This document shows positions 1-5,734 of a DNA stretch of 8,061 nucleotides, piece after piece. The DNA comes from a bacterium (GTDB lineage: Bacteria > Actinomycetota > Acidimicrobiia > UBA5794 > ZC4RG35): NCBI GenBank assembly GCA_028819835.1, contig JAPPKR010000108.1:1-8061 (forward strand). Direction: 5' to 3'. Each line of letters starts with the position of its first letter. Positions within the stretch are counted from its first letter, which is position 1. A program made the position numbers and the translations under genes. The notes under the pieces are model-generated. The model ran no database searches. It was not told the DNA's origin and was given only the letters and a program-made list of their open reading frames with translations.

Positions 1-518
1 TGGTGATGGAGGTGGAATACGCCGTGTTCAGCGCCGAAGGCGCCGCCTACCACCAAAGGCTGTTGGCAGAAGCGCCCCACTTGATCGACTCCTCTATAAG
101 GGCACTCCTGGCGACCGGTCTGATGATGCCCAGCGAGCGTTACCTGACGGCTCTGCGGGCACGGGAGCGCGTCCGGCGGGGAGTGCGTCAGTGCTTTGAA
201 GCGAACCGCCTCACCGGGATGGTCACCCCCACCTTGGCGGCCACCGCCGCTCTGAAGGAACAGGACTCCTTCGACTACGGAGGGCCGAGCGAAGAAGTTA
301 TCTCGGCCTATGTACGGACCACCGCCCCCTGGAACCTGACCGGCCTGCCCGCCTTGTCCGTACCGTGCGGGTTCGATCCCGCCGGGCTCCCCATCGGACT
401 GCAGATCATCGGCCGTCCTCTGGCGGAGAACGAGATCTCCCGCATCGGACAGGCCTACCACACTGCCGCCGGCTGGGACTTGGTCCCTCCCATCTCCGTC
501 GGCGGCCCCGCCTTATAG
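1..518 (+). CDS. Amidase signature family enzyme, C-terminal part (cut by window edge)
   Basis: The reading frame is open to the left edge and ends at 516-518. It encodes about 171 residues resembling the C-terminal third of amidase-signature hydrolases (the GatA and amidase group), which cleave amide or carbamoyl C-N bonds with a Ser-cisSer-Lys triad. Family hallmarks are the segment around residues 105-140 (TAPWNLTGLPALSVPCG, then GLPIGLQIIGRP) and the final GWDLVPP. The family is usually 450-500 residues, so roughly 300 residues, including the whole catalytic triad, lie outside the window. The GTG at position 3 and ATG at position 6 are probably internal codons rather than the start. Substrate cannot be judged from this part. 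GatA seems less likely than a stand-alone amidase because no gatB or gatC follows, but this is inference. The next gene starts 22 bases downstream on the same strand and may be co-transcribed. Confidence 0.9.
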   Translation, partial: VMEVEYAVFSAEGAAYHQRLLAEAPHLIDSSIRALLATGLMMPSERYLTALRARERVRRGVRQCFEANRLTGMVTPTLAATAALKEQDSFDYGGPSEEVISAYVRTTAPWNLTGLPALSVPCGFDPAGLPIGLQIIGRPLAENEISRIGQAYHTAAGWDLVPPISVGGPAL

Positions 519-540
519 GGGTACGCTCTCTCACCAAGCA

Positions 541-1356
541 ATGGAGATGCCAGATTTTCGACCGCTTGGGACCGGAGAGGTCGTCCGTTTCTCCTGGGAC
601 CTCTACAGGCGGCGGTTCGGGTCGTTGATCGGGGTGAGCCTCACCCTGTTGGCCATCCCCTCCCTTCTCCAGTGGCTTCCCGGCGTCGGCTTGATGATGA
701 GCATCCTGCTGCTGTTTGCGGAACTCCTGGCCATCGGGGCTTTCATACGGATCGTGGCCTCCCACTGTGTCGGTCTTCACTTCTCGGCGGCCGAAGCGAT
801 ACGGATGGCCTGGAGACAGTACGGGAACATGCTCCTGATGGTGGTGGTCTTCGCATTGGCCGTGGCTACGGTGGCCGCCGTCATGACCATGATCGGCTCA
901 GCCATCCTGGCCGTGGTCGCCCCCGGATTCGCGGCGGAGGTGAGCTCCTACGGCGACGATCCCTTCTCAATGCCGGCCGAGACCTTGCTGCCTTTCCTGT
1001 TGTGGACTTTCGTGATGGTCCTCCCCGCCATCTGCCTGGCGATGACGTGGTGGGTGGCCCCCATGGGCTTGACGGTGGAGGGTACGGCCGCTATCCCCAG
1101 CCTGGTGCGGTCATGGAAGCTGGTCCTGCCGAACCTGTGGCGAACCATCAAGGTCCTGTTGCTGGCCCTCTTGGTGGTGGCACTTCCATTCTTGATCATC
1201 TACCGGACGCTCCCCTACCACTGGGCGGTCCTGCTTCTCAACGTATTCGGCCTGCCCTTCTCATGGGTGGTGGCGACCGTGCTCTACCTCGATCTTCGCG
1301 TGCGATCGGAGAATCTAGATCCCGAAGTCTTGCATCAGGAACTGATCGAAGGTTGA
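541..1356 (+). CDS. Polytopic membrane protein, six predicted helices, function unknown
   Basis: The 271-residue product has about six hydrophobic segments, near residues 28-47, 51-73, 97-127, 148-175, 202-221 and 226-250. Three short Trp- and Arg-containing stretches precede membrane segments: FSWDLYRRRFG (17-27), MAWRQYG (89-95) and SWKLVLPNLWR (191-201). They look like amphipathic helices lying on the membrane surface and give the protein a repeated half-unit. The ending LYLDLRVRSENLD (248-260) is typical of a family of uncharacterised bacterial membrane proteins that are often labelled as carrying the glycerophosphodiester phosphodiesterase membrane domain. No catalytic domain is attached, so enzymatic activity is not claimed. 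There is no good ribosome-binding site before the ATG at 541 or the in-frame ATG at 547. With the amidase stop only 22 bases upstream, translation may depend on coupling. Confidence is high that it is a real membrane protein and low on its role. Confidence 0.85.
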   Translation: MEMPDFRPLGTGEVVRFSWDLYRRRFGSLIGVSLTLLAIPSLLQWLPGVGLMMSILLLFAELLAIGAFIRIVASHCVGLHFSAAEAIRMAWRQYGNMLLMVVVFALAVATVAAVMTMIGSAILAVVAPGFAAEVSSYGDDPFSMPAETLLPFLLWTFVMVLPAICLAMTWWVAPMGLTVEGTAAIPSLVRSWKLVLPNLWRTIKVLLLALLVVALPFLIIYRTLPYHWAVLLLNVFGLPFSWVVATVLYLDLRVRSENLDPEVLHQELIEG

Positions 1357-1454
1357 GTTGAACCTCGAAGAGATTCTCCAACAGAGGATCTTGGGCACGC
1401 GGATCTTCATGCCAGCCATCAGCCTTTTTGTGACGATGCCATAGAGGCAATGAT

Positions 1455-1472
1455 GCATACTGTCATGTATGC
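1455..1472. promoter_or_regulatory. Probable operator/promoter of the lone antitoxin gene
   Basis: A six-base inverted repeat, GCATAC (1455-1460) and GTATGC (1467-1472), spans the start codon at 1469. A palindromic GTATAC (1476-1481) follows a few bases inside the gene. The hexamer CATACT (1456-1461) matches a -10 box at four of six positions and lies exactly seven bases before the ATG, so a transcript would begin at or next to the start codon. No Shine-Dalgarno sequence is present. This fits a leaderless mRNA repressed by its own ribbon-helix-helix product. No convincing -35 box was found. The repeat is directly visible; the function is inferred. Confidence 0.45.
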
Positions 1473-1699
1473 GGCGTATACGGCTCTATTTGGACCCGGA
1501 CCTTGATGAGGCTCTGTCAGCCGAGGCCACGCGGTTGGGGACATCCCGGTCTGCCTTGGTCCGCGACGCGGTCCGGGCCTCGCTGGAGGCTTACTTCGAT
1601 ACTCCCGGCGACGCTGTTGACGAGCTGATTGGTGGTCTGGACGTCGATCCCGATGACGATCTCGATTCGGTGATATACGCGCCCCAACAAAGCCCCTGA
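1469..1699 (+). CDS. Ribbon-helix-helix (CopG/VapB-like) antitoxin, toxin gene missing
   Basis: The 76-residue product begins with a basic beta strand and two helices of a ribbon-helix-helix DNA-binding fold: RRIRLYLDPDLDEAL (2-16), then AEATRLGTSRSALVRDAVRASLEAYF (18-43). The acidic tail, DELIGGLDVDPDDDLDSVIY (51-70), resembles the toxin-wrapping tail of VapB-type antitoxins that normally precede a PIN toxin. No toxin follows: the gene ends 39 bases before the convergent end of aminotransferase A. The last six residues (APQQSP) run past the point where such antitoxins often stop, which may mark where a toxin gene was lost. The ATG at 1469 is chosen because it starts exactly at the predicted beta strand; the overlapping ATG at 1465 is in another frame. 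It may repress its own promoter or act on a toxin elsewhere. An unrelated small CopG-type regulator is the alternative. Confidence 0.82.
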   Translation: MRRIRLYLDPDLDEALSAEATRLGTSRSALVRDAVRASLEAYFDTPGDAVDELIGGLDVDPDDDLDSVIYAPQQSP

Positions 1700-1738
1700 A
1701 TCCGACGCTCCGCCGTTCCGGGCTTGGTTGTATATCCG

Positions 1739-2881
1739 CTAGCCGCCTTCGGCAAACTTCACGAGGGTCGTGGCGACTTCCTCCACTTGTGACTCGGTGA
1801 TCTGGGGGAAGCATGGCAGTCCGAGCATCCGCGACGCGGTGTACTCGGCCGTCGGCAAGGAGCCCGGTCCGAGTCCCATCCAGCTATAGGCGGGATGGAG
1901 ATGAAGTGGCGGGTTGTAGATCAGCCGGGCGGGAATGCCCCGTGAGTTCATGTACTCCTGGGCCTCGTCGCGATTGTCGAGCATCGCGTTGTATGCGAAA
2001 TAGACGTGCTTGGCCCAGGGCTCCTCATGGGCGGCGGTCACCGGCGTCCCCTCGAAGATCTCCCGGTAGATGGCGGCGGCCCGTCGACGGCCGGCGATGC
2101 GGTCGTCCAGGGTGGGGAGCTTGGCTCTGAGGATGGCCGCCTGGATGGTGTCGAGACGCTGATTGAAGCCTTCCTCCAGCACCGTCCACTTGCCTCCGGT
2201 CAGGTCTCCGGGAAAACGCGGCACGCGGGGCGCGTGGCCGTAGTTTCGTAGCACGCGGATTCTCTCAGCCATGTCTGGGTCGTTGGAGACGATCATCCCT
2301 CCATCCCCGTACCCTCCCAGGATCTTTCCTGGCGCCACGCTGAAACACCCGAGCGGGCCGTAGGTCCCCATCCGCCGCCCCTTGTACTCGGCGCCGATGG
2401 CAAGACAGGCGTCTTCGATCACCGCTATGCCGTGGTGATTGGCGATCTCCATGATGGGATCCATGTCGGCGGGGTGGCCGAACAGGTGCACGGGGAGGAT
2501 CACCTTGGTGCGGGGAGTGATGTATTGCTCCAGCTTCTCGGGATCCATGTTGAAGGTGTCGGGGGTTGTGTCCGCCAGCACCACCTTGGCGCCGGCGTGG
2601 GTCACCACCGAGGCGGTTGGATTGTCGGTGTTGGGGACCGTGATCACCTCGTCGCCAGGCTGCAGGTCCATCGCCTCCAAGGCGAGGTGAAGCGAAGCCG
2701 TGCCCGACCCCACTCCCATGGCGAACCGGGCGTTCTGGTAATCGGCGAAGTCTTTCTCGAAAGCCTCCAACTCCTCGCCGAGTACGTAGTTGCCGCTGGC
2801 CAGGACTCGCATGATCGCCTCGTCGATCTCGGGCTTCAGCGACTGGTATTCGGCGGCCAGATTGCTGCTGGGGACTGCCAA
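1739..2881 (-). CDS. DegT/DnrJ/EryC1/StrS family PLP aminotransferase, copy A
   Basis: The 380-residue product is full length for sugar aminotransferases, cytoplasmic fold-type I PLP enzymes that transfer an amino group, usually from glutamate, to a keto-sugar nucleotide. Visible landmarks are GSGTASLHLAL (58-68, cofactor phosphate region), ED at 156-157 (Asp157 would bind the pyridine nitrogen), Lys186 in CFSVAPGKILGGYGDGG (the PLP Schiff-base lysine), GFNQRLDTIQAAIL (238-251), and PPLHLHPAY followed by LPCFPQITESQVE near the end. The start is taken as TTG at 2881 because AGAGGAG lies six bases upstream and the paralog has the same arrangement. The frame could run on to 2977, but the extra 32 residues have no counterpart in the paralog. 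Position 160 is Leu where relatives commonly have Gln or His. The substrate is unknown because no sugar-nucleotide genes accompany it. Some members are dehydratases or PLP regulators, but the lysine is present here. Confidence 0.93.
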   Translation of the reverse strand: MAVPSSNLAAEYQSLKPEIDEAIMRVLASGNYVLGEELEAFEKDFADYQNARFAMGVGSGTASLHLALEAMDLQPGDEVITVPNTDNPTASVVTHAGAKVVLADTTPDTFNMDPEKLEQYITPRTKVILPVHLFGHPADMDPIMEIANHHGIAVIEDACLAIGAEYKGRRMGTYGPLGCFSVAPGKILGGYGDGGMIVSNDPDMAERIRVLRNYGHAPRVPRFPGDLTGGKWTVLEEGFNQRLDTIQAAILRAKLPTLDDRIAGRRRAAAIYREIFEGTPVTAAHEEPWAKHVYFAYNAMLDNRDEAQEYMNSRGIPARLIYNPPLHLHPAYSWMGLGPGSLPTAEYTASRMLGLPCFPQITESQVEEVATTLVKFAEGG

Positions 2882-2893
2882 GGGGTGCTCCTC
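2874..2893 (-). promoter_or_regulatory. Ribosome-binding site that fixes a TTG start (copy A)
   Basis: Read on the minus strand, AGAGGAG is followed by six bases (CACCCC) and then TTG. The paralog at 4992 has the same AGAGGAG, six bases and TTG, and its protein aligns from that codon (MAVPSSNLAAEY against MVVPMSDLAAEY). This supports TTG over longer in-frame starts. Confidence 0.75.
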
Positions 2894-2912
2894 TGTCGGT
2901 TGGATATGCGAA

Positions 2913-2942
2913 ATGTTAGCCCTGGACAGGCTACGCGGGCAA
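2913..2942 (-). promoter_or_regulatory. Possible promoter of aminotransferase A
   Basis: On the minus strand, TTGCCC (2942-2937) and TAACAT (2918-2913) are separated by 18 bases. Each matches the housekeeping sigma consensus at four of six positions. Transcription would start near 2905, about 25 bases before the TTG start and just upstream of its AGAGGAG. It lies in the 174-base gap after the toxin gene, so copy A may be transcribed separately from the toxin-antitoxin pair. Such matches can occur by chance. Confidence 0.35.
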
Positions 2943-3055
2943 TGAAAGGACAGTGTTCTACCTGGCCATCCGGACAAAGAACGGCGAGTCTTGACCCTGG
3001 AACTCCTGAAGACTCACCTGGCTCTGAACTCTGGGATGGTCGGAAAAGAGAACCC

Positions 3056-3448
3056 TTATGGTGTCAGTACTTCGATGCCCAGCCTCTCGGCGCCGGCAGC
3101 CAGTCGCTGGTCATAGGTGACCAGGCCTCGGAGGTCATCTCCCAACTCCATGGCTGCCGCCAAGTGGATCGCATCCAGGCTGCGCAAGAGGTGAGGTTCC
3201 AGGATGGCCGCCCGCTCGCACAGTTCGGTGGACAGGGTAAGGATTACCAGAGCTTCGAGTAAGGCTCTGGCTTGCACCATTAGGTCCGGTGCGATCCTTC
3301 GCGTCACCCTCAACAACTCGGTCCGGAGAAGATCGCTTGAAAAGACCTGTTCTTCGTGAGATTCCAGCCACCGGACCAGTGAGTTGGTGCCTTCTTCTGG
3401 GATCAACAACTTCACGGCCGCCGAGGTGTCGAGGTAAAACACCGTCAA
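3056..3448 (-). CDS. vapC: PIN-domain ribonuclease toxin (VapC-like)
   Basis: The 130-residue product has the usual size and the four acidic residues of PIN-domain metal-dependent RNases: Asp7 (YLDTSA), Glu44 (RTELLR), Asp92 (SLDAIHLAAA) and Asp113 (VTYDQRL). VapC-type toxins use these to bind Mg2+ or Mn2+ and cleave specific RNAs, often tRNA or rRNA, when the antitoxin is lost. All four are intact, so the toxin looks functional. The first possible start is TTG at 3448, which overlaps the antitoxin stop as TTGA. A GTG two codons later (3442) would give the more typical N-terminus MFYLDTSA, so the exact start is uncertain. No strong ribosome-binding site lies close upstream, so translation is probably coupled to the antitoxin. 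The pair sits between two aminotransferase paralogs, all on one strand. Confidence 0.9.
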   Translation of the reverse strand: MTVFYLDTSAAVKLLIPEEGTNSLVRWLESHEEQVFSSDLLRTELLRVTRRIAPDLMVQARALLEALVILTLSTELCERAAILEPHLLRSLDAIHLAAAMELGDDLRGLVTYDQRLAAGAERLGIEVLTP

Positions 3449-3720
3449 TACCGCTCGGCTCGACGCATCTCCTCCAGTTCTGCTGACAAGGTAGGAGAAC
3501 CGGGCGGTGACTCTGAGGGAGGCGGCAGGTCAGTAAGCCTCCGACGGGCTTGGCGGGCCCGGCCGGCTTGGATGAGGGTCTCGACACGATTGCCTGAGAT
3601 GGGCGCCATTTGGGCGACTGGGCGACCTCGCACCGTAATCGTCACGGAGGCCCCTGCCGCAACCCTGGCTACCACCGCCGAGGCGTTCTGCTTCAGGGCC
3701 CGAATCCCTACTTCATCCAT
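3445..3720 (-). CDS. vapB: Phd/YefM-type antitoxin of the PIN toxin
   Basis: The 91-residue product starts with the Phd/YefM fold: VGIRALKQNASAVVARVAAG (4-23), then a beta hairpin VTITVRGRPVAQMAP (26-40). Family members bind operator DNA as dimers with this half and neutralise the toxin with the C-terminal half. Here the C-terminus carries a basic stretch RARQARRRL (54-62), a Pro/Ser-rich linker (65-77) and an acidic-to-basic helix SAELEEMRRAERY (79-91), probably the toxin-binding part. Its stop overlaps the toxin TTG by four bases, so the two form one operon. The ATG at 3720 lies inside a near-perfect palindrome and has no Shine-Dalgarno sequence, which points to a leaderless, self-repressed message. 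Assignment as a Phd-type antitoxin is well supported; the gene name follows the partner toxin rather than the antitoxin fold. Confidence 0.9.
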   Translation of the reverse strand: MDEVGIRALKQNASAVVARVAAGASVTITVRGRPVAQMAPISGNRVETLIQAGRARQARRRLTDLPPPSESPPGSPTLSAELEEMRRAERY

Positions 3721-3739
3721 GTGCTACATTGTAGCACAT
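3719..3739. promoter_or_regulatory. Palindromic operator and leaderless promoter of the toxin-antitoxin pair
   Basis: Ten-base arms at 3719-3728 (ATGTGCTACA) and 3730-3739 are perfectly complementary around one central base. The palindrome covers the antitoxin start codon (3720-3718 on the minus strand). Read on the minus strand it contains TACAAT (3733-3728), a five-of-six match to a -10 box, exactly seven bases before the ATG. Transcription would therefore start at or beside the start codon, and a repressor bound here would cover both the -10 box and the start. No clear -35 box is visible. Binding by the antitoxin or the complex is inferred from how Phd- and VapB-type systems work. Confidence 0.7.
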
Positions 3740-3840
3740 AGTTAGGTGGTCATCCCACATACATTGATACTGCTGCCGGAGAACATCCACAACAGCGGGT
3801 CATCGGGGGCGGCGTGACCTGCGGCGATGGCTGGAGTTGG

Positions 3841-4992
3841 TCAGCCGGCGCCCAGGAACTCCAGGAGCGTTGCGGCGGCTTCCTCCACCTGCGACTCGGT
3901 GATCTGCGGGAAGCAGGGTAGGCCGATCATCCGGGAGGCGGTCTTCTCGGCAACCGGCAGGGAACCCGGGCCGAGACCCATCCACCGATAGGCCGGGTGG
4001 AGATGCAAGGGCGGGTTGTAATACAGCCTGCTGGCGACTCCTCGCGAGGCGAGGTGTTCCCGGGCCTGGTCGCGAAGCCCTGCAGGGACCATCGCGTTGT
4101 ACGCGAAGTAGACGTGACGGGCCCAGGGAGCCTCGTGGACGGCCGTAACCGGGGTGTCGGCAAAGAGGGCTCGGTAAAGGGCGGCCGCTCGCCGCCGGCC
4201 GGCGATGCGGTCTTCAAGGGTGGGAAGCTTGGCTGCGAGGATGGCGGCCTGGATGGTGTCGAGACGCTGGTTGAACCCCTCCTCCAGCACCTTCCATCCG
4301 GTTCCTCCGGTCAGGTCTTGACCGGACAGTCGCAAGCCCGGCGCATGACCGTAGTTTCTGAGCACCCTGATGCGGTGAGCGAGGTCGGGGTCGTTGGTGA
4401 CCACCATTCCTCCGTCCCCGTACCCTCCGAGTATCTTGCCCGGAGCCGTGCTGAAGCATCCCAACGGGCCGAAGGTCCCCGTGCGCCGTCCCTTGTACTC
4501 ACCGCCCACCGCCAGCGCCGAGTCCTCCAACACCAGGATCCCGTGACGGTCGGCGATCTCACAAATCGGGTCCATGTCGGCGGGGTGTCCGAACAGGTGG
4601 ACCGGAATGATCACCTTGGTGCGGGGAGTGATCTTTTCCTCGAGCTTCTCCGGATCCATGGTGAAGGTGTCCCCGGTGGTGTCTGCCAGGACCACCTTCG
4701 CACCGGCATGCGTCACCGCCGAGGCGGTGGGGTTGTCGGTGTTGGGAACGGTGATGACCTCGTCTTCGGGTCCCAGGTTCAAGGCGGCCAGGGCCAGGTG
4801 CAGAGACGCCGTCCCTGAACCAACGCCCATCGCATAGCGGGCCCCCACATAGTCGGCGAAGGCTGCTTCGAACGCCTCGAGCTCGTCGCCCAGGACATAG
4901 TCGCCGCTGGCCAGCACCCGCCCCACAGCTTCGTCGATCTCAGTCTTCAGTGACCGGTACTCGGCCGCCAGGTCGCTCATGGGCACTACCAA
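3841..4992 (-). CDS. DegT/DnrJ/EryC1/StrS family PLP aminotransferase, copy B
   Basis: The 383-residue product is a paralog of copy A, about 78% identical by hand count over the full length, with three extra residues in two loops. It keeps the PLP lysine (Lys186 in CFSTAPGKILGGYGDGG), Asp157 in LEDSALAVGG, GSGTASLHLAL (58-68), GFNQRLDTIQAAIL and the PPLHLHPAYRWMGLGPGS ending, so it should be an active cytoplasmic aminotransferase on a keto-sugar nucleotide or similar substrate. Leu160 again replaces the Gln or His common at this position. The start is TTG at 4992, six bases after AGAGGAG; an ATG at 4980 gives a shorter protein without a well-spaced ribosome-binding site. Differences from copy A cluster around residues 219-234 and 301-316, which may tune substrate choice. 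Upstream, 103 bases separate it from the phosphoribosyltransferase stop; a -10-like TAAGAT (5032-5027) lies there without a good -35 box. Substrate unknown. Confidence 0.93.
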   Translation of the reverse strand: MVVPMSDLAAEYRSLKTEIDEAVGRVLASGDYVLGDELEAFEAAFADYVGARYAMGVGSGTASLHLALAALNLGPEDEVITVPNTDNPTASAVTHAGAKVVLADTTGDTFTMDPEKLEEKITPRTKVIIPVHLFGHPADMDPICEIADRHGILVLEDSALAVGGEYKGRRTGTFGPLGCFSTAPGKILGGYGDGGMVVTNDPDLAHRIRVLRNYGHAPGLRLSGQDLTGGTGWKVLEEGFNQRLDTIQAAILAAKLPTLEDRIAGRRRAAALYRALFADTPVTAVHEAPWARHVYFAYNAMVPAGLRDQAREHLASRGVASRLYYNPPLHLHPAYRWMGLGPGSLPVAEKTASRMIGLPCFPQITESQVEEAAATLLEFLGAG

Positions 4993-5008
4993 GACAGACT
5001 CCTCTTTC
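4985..5008 (-). promoter_or_regulatory. Ribosome-binding site that fixes a TTG start (copy B)
   Basis: On the minus strand, AGAGGAG is followed by six bases (TCTGTC) and TTG, matching the arrangement before copy A. The six spacer bases differ between the copies while the binding site and TTG are kept, which suggests selection for this start rather than a recent copy. Confidence 0.7.
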
Positions 5009-5095
5009 AGGTTGCTACTGCGGGGAATCTTAATCGGCGAACCACGCGATCGAGACTGACGCTCCGTGGGGTGAGTTGGCGGCCGGGCAGTCTGA

Positions 5096-5734
5096 TTATC
5101 CCTGGCGGGCCCGTTCCAGCAACTCGATCACCTGATAGTCCGGGGTGGGCCGGAAGTCGGCGTAGAAGTGGCCGATTGCCGAGAATCGCCGCGGAGTGGA
5201 AACGGCCACGAATTCGTCGGCGGCAGCGGCGAAGATGGCGGGAGCATCGCAGGGCGCCACGGGGGTGGCCATGACCACCCGATCTGCGCCCAGCCGGCGG
5301 GCAATGGCGCAACCGGCCAGGGCTGTGGAACCGGTGGCCACCCCGTCATCGACGATTACAGCCGTTTTACCCGCCAGATCCACGGCGGGGCGGCCCTGGC
5401 GGAACACGTCGGCCTGCCGGGTCATCTCGCTCGTCTCTCGGTCCACCAGGCGTTCTATGTGGTCGGCGCCGATGCGGAGCCTTTTCACCCGGTCCTGGTT
5501 GATTATCTGTATCCCTCCTTCACCAAGAGCGCCTATGGCCAACTCCGGCTGAAAGGGAGCGCCGAGCTTCCGCACCAGGAGGACCTCAAGCGGCGCCGAC
5601 AGCCGGCGGGCAACCTCGAAGCCCACCGGGATCCCGCCCCTGGGAAGCCCGAGCACCACGGCTCCCTCGCCCTTGAGGTGATCGAGACGGCGGGCCAGTT
5701 TGCGTCCGGCGTGGGACCGGTTCATGAACCTCAC
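5096..5734 (-). CDS. Phosphoribosyltransferase family protein
   Basis: The 212-residue product carries the PRPP-binding signature AVIVDDGVATGST (125-137) of type I phosphoribosyltransferases, preceded by the typical LPRGGIPVGFEVARRL (30-45) and VRKLGAP (54-60) segments. It matches the group of predicted phosphoribosyltransferases that often occur next to, or fused with, a dienelactone-hydrolase-like protein; no such partner is in this window. The natural acceptor base is unknown for the group, so no specific salvage reaction is assigned. The GTG at 5734 is preferred because AGGAG lies six bases upstream; the ATG at 5725 is too far from it. The gene diverges from the MscS channel with 113 bases between starts, and aminotransferase B follows 103 bases downstream on the same strand. 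Family membership is clear; function is not. Confidence 0.88.
   Translation of the reverse strand: MRFMNRSHAGRKLARRLDHLKGEGAVVLGLPRGGIPVGFEVARRLSAPLEVLLVRKLGAPFQPELAIGALGEGGIQIINQDRVKRLRIGADHIERLVDRETSEMTRQADVFRQGRPAVDLAGKTAVIVDDGVATGSTALAGCAIARRLGADRVVMATPVAPCDAPAIFAAAADEFVAVSTPRRFSAIGHFYADFRPTPDYQVIELLERARQG

Noticed and set aside
1358..1444. Short frame (28 codons from TTG) in the gap before the lone antitoxin, containing ILGTRIFMPAISLFVTMP
   Set aside because: No ribosome-binding site, no recognisable similarity and very short. The 112-base gap otherwise shows nothing beyond the antitoxin control region.
1672..1736. Seven-base inverted repeat GATATAC (1672-1678) and GTATATC (1730-1736) around the end of the lone antitoxin
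   Set aside because: Short arms 51 bases apart with no mobile gene between or nearby; likely chance, although it brackets the possible deletion junction.
2882..2977. N-terminal extension of aminotransferase A to a start at 2977
   Set aside because: The extra 32 residues have no match in the paralog, and the AGAGGAG plus TTG arrangement supports the start at 2881.
2432..3262. Long plus-strand frame of 276 codons opposite aminotransferase A
   Set aside because: It lies almost entirely antisense to aminotransferase A and the toxin 3' end. A similar frame occurs opposite copy B, as expected when two paralogs share codon bias. The translation is His/Gly/Val-rich and resembles no known protein.
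3829..3846. Hairpin GGCTG/CAGCC at the stop codon of aminotransferase B as a terminator
   Set aside because: Only a five-base stem with an eight-base loop and no T-run in the direction of transcription.
3997..4818. Long plus-strand frame of 273 codons opposite aminotransferase B
   Set aside because: Antisense shadow of a clear PLP aminotransferase; its likeness to the frame opposite copy A comes only from the paralogy of the sense genes.
1739..4992. The aminotransferase/toxin island as a composite transposon or integron-like unit
   Set aside because: No transposase, integrase, terminal repeats or tRNA attachment site seen, and the flanking copies are diverged genes rather than insertion sequences.
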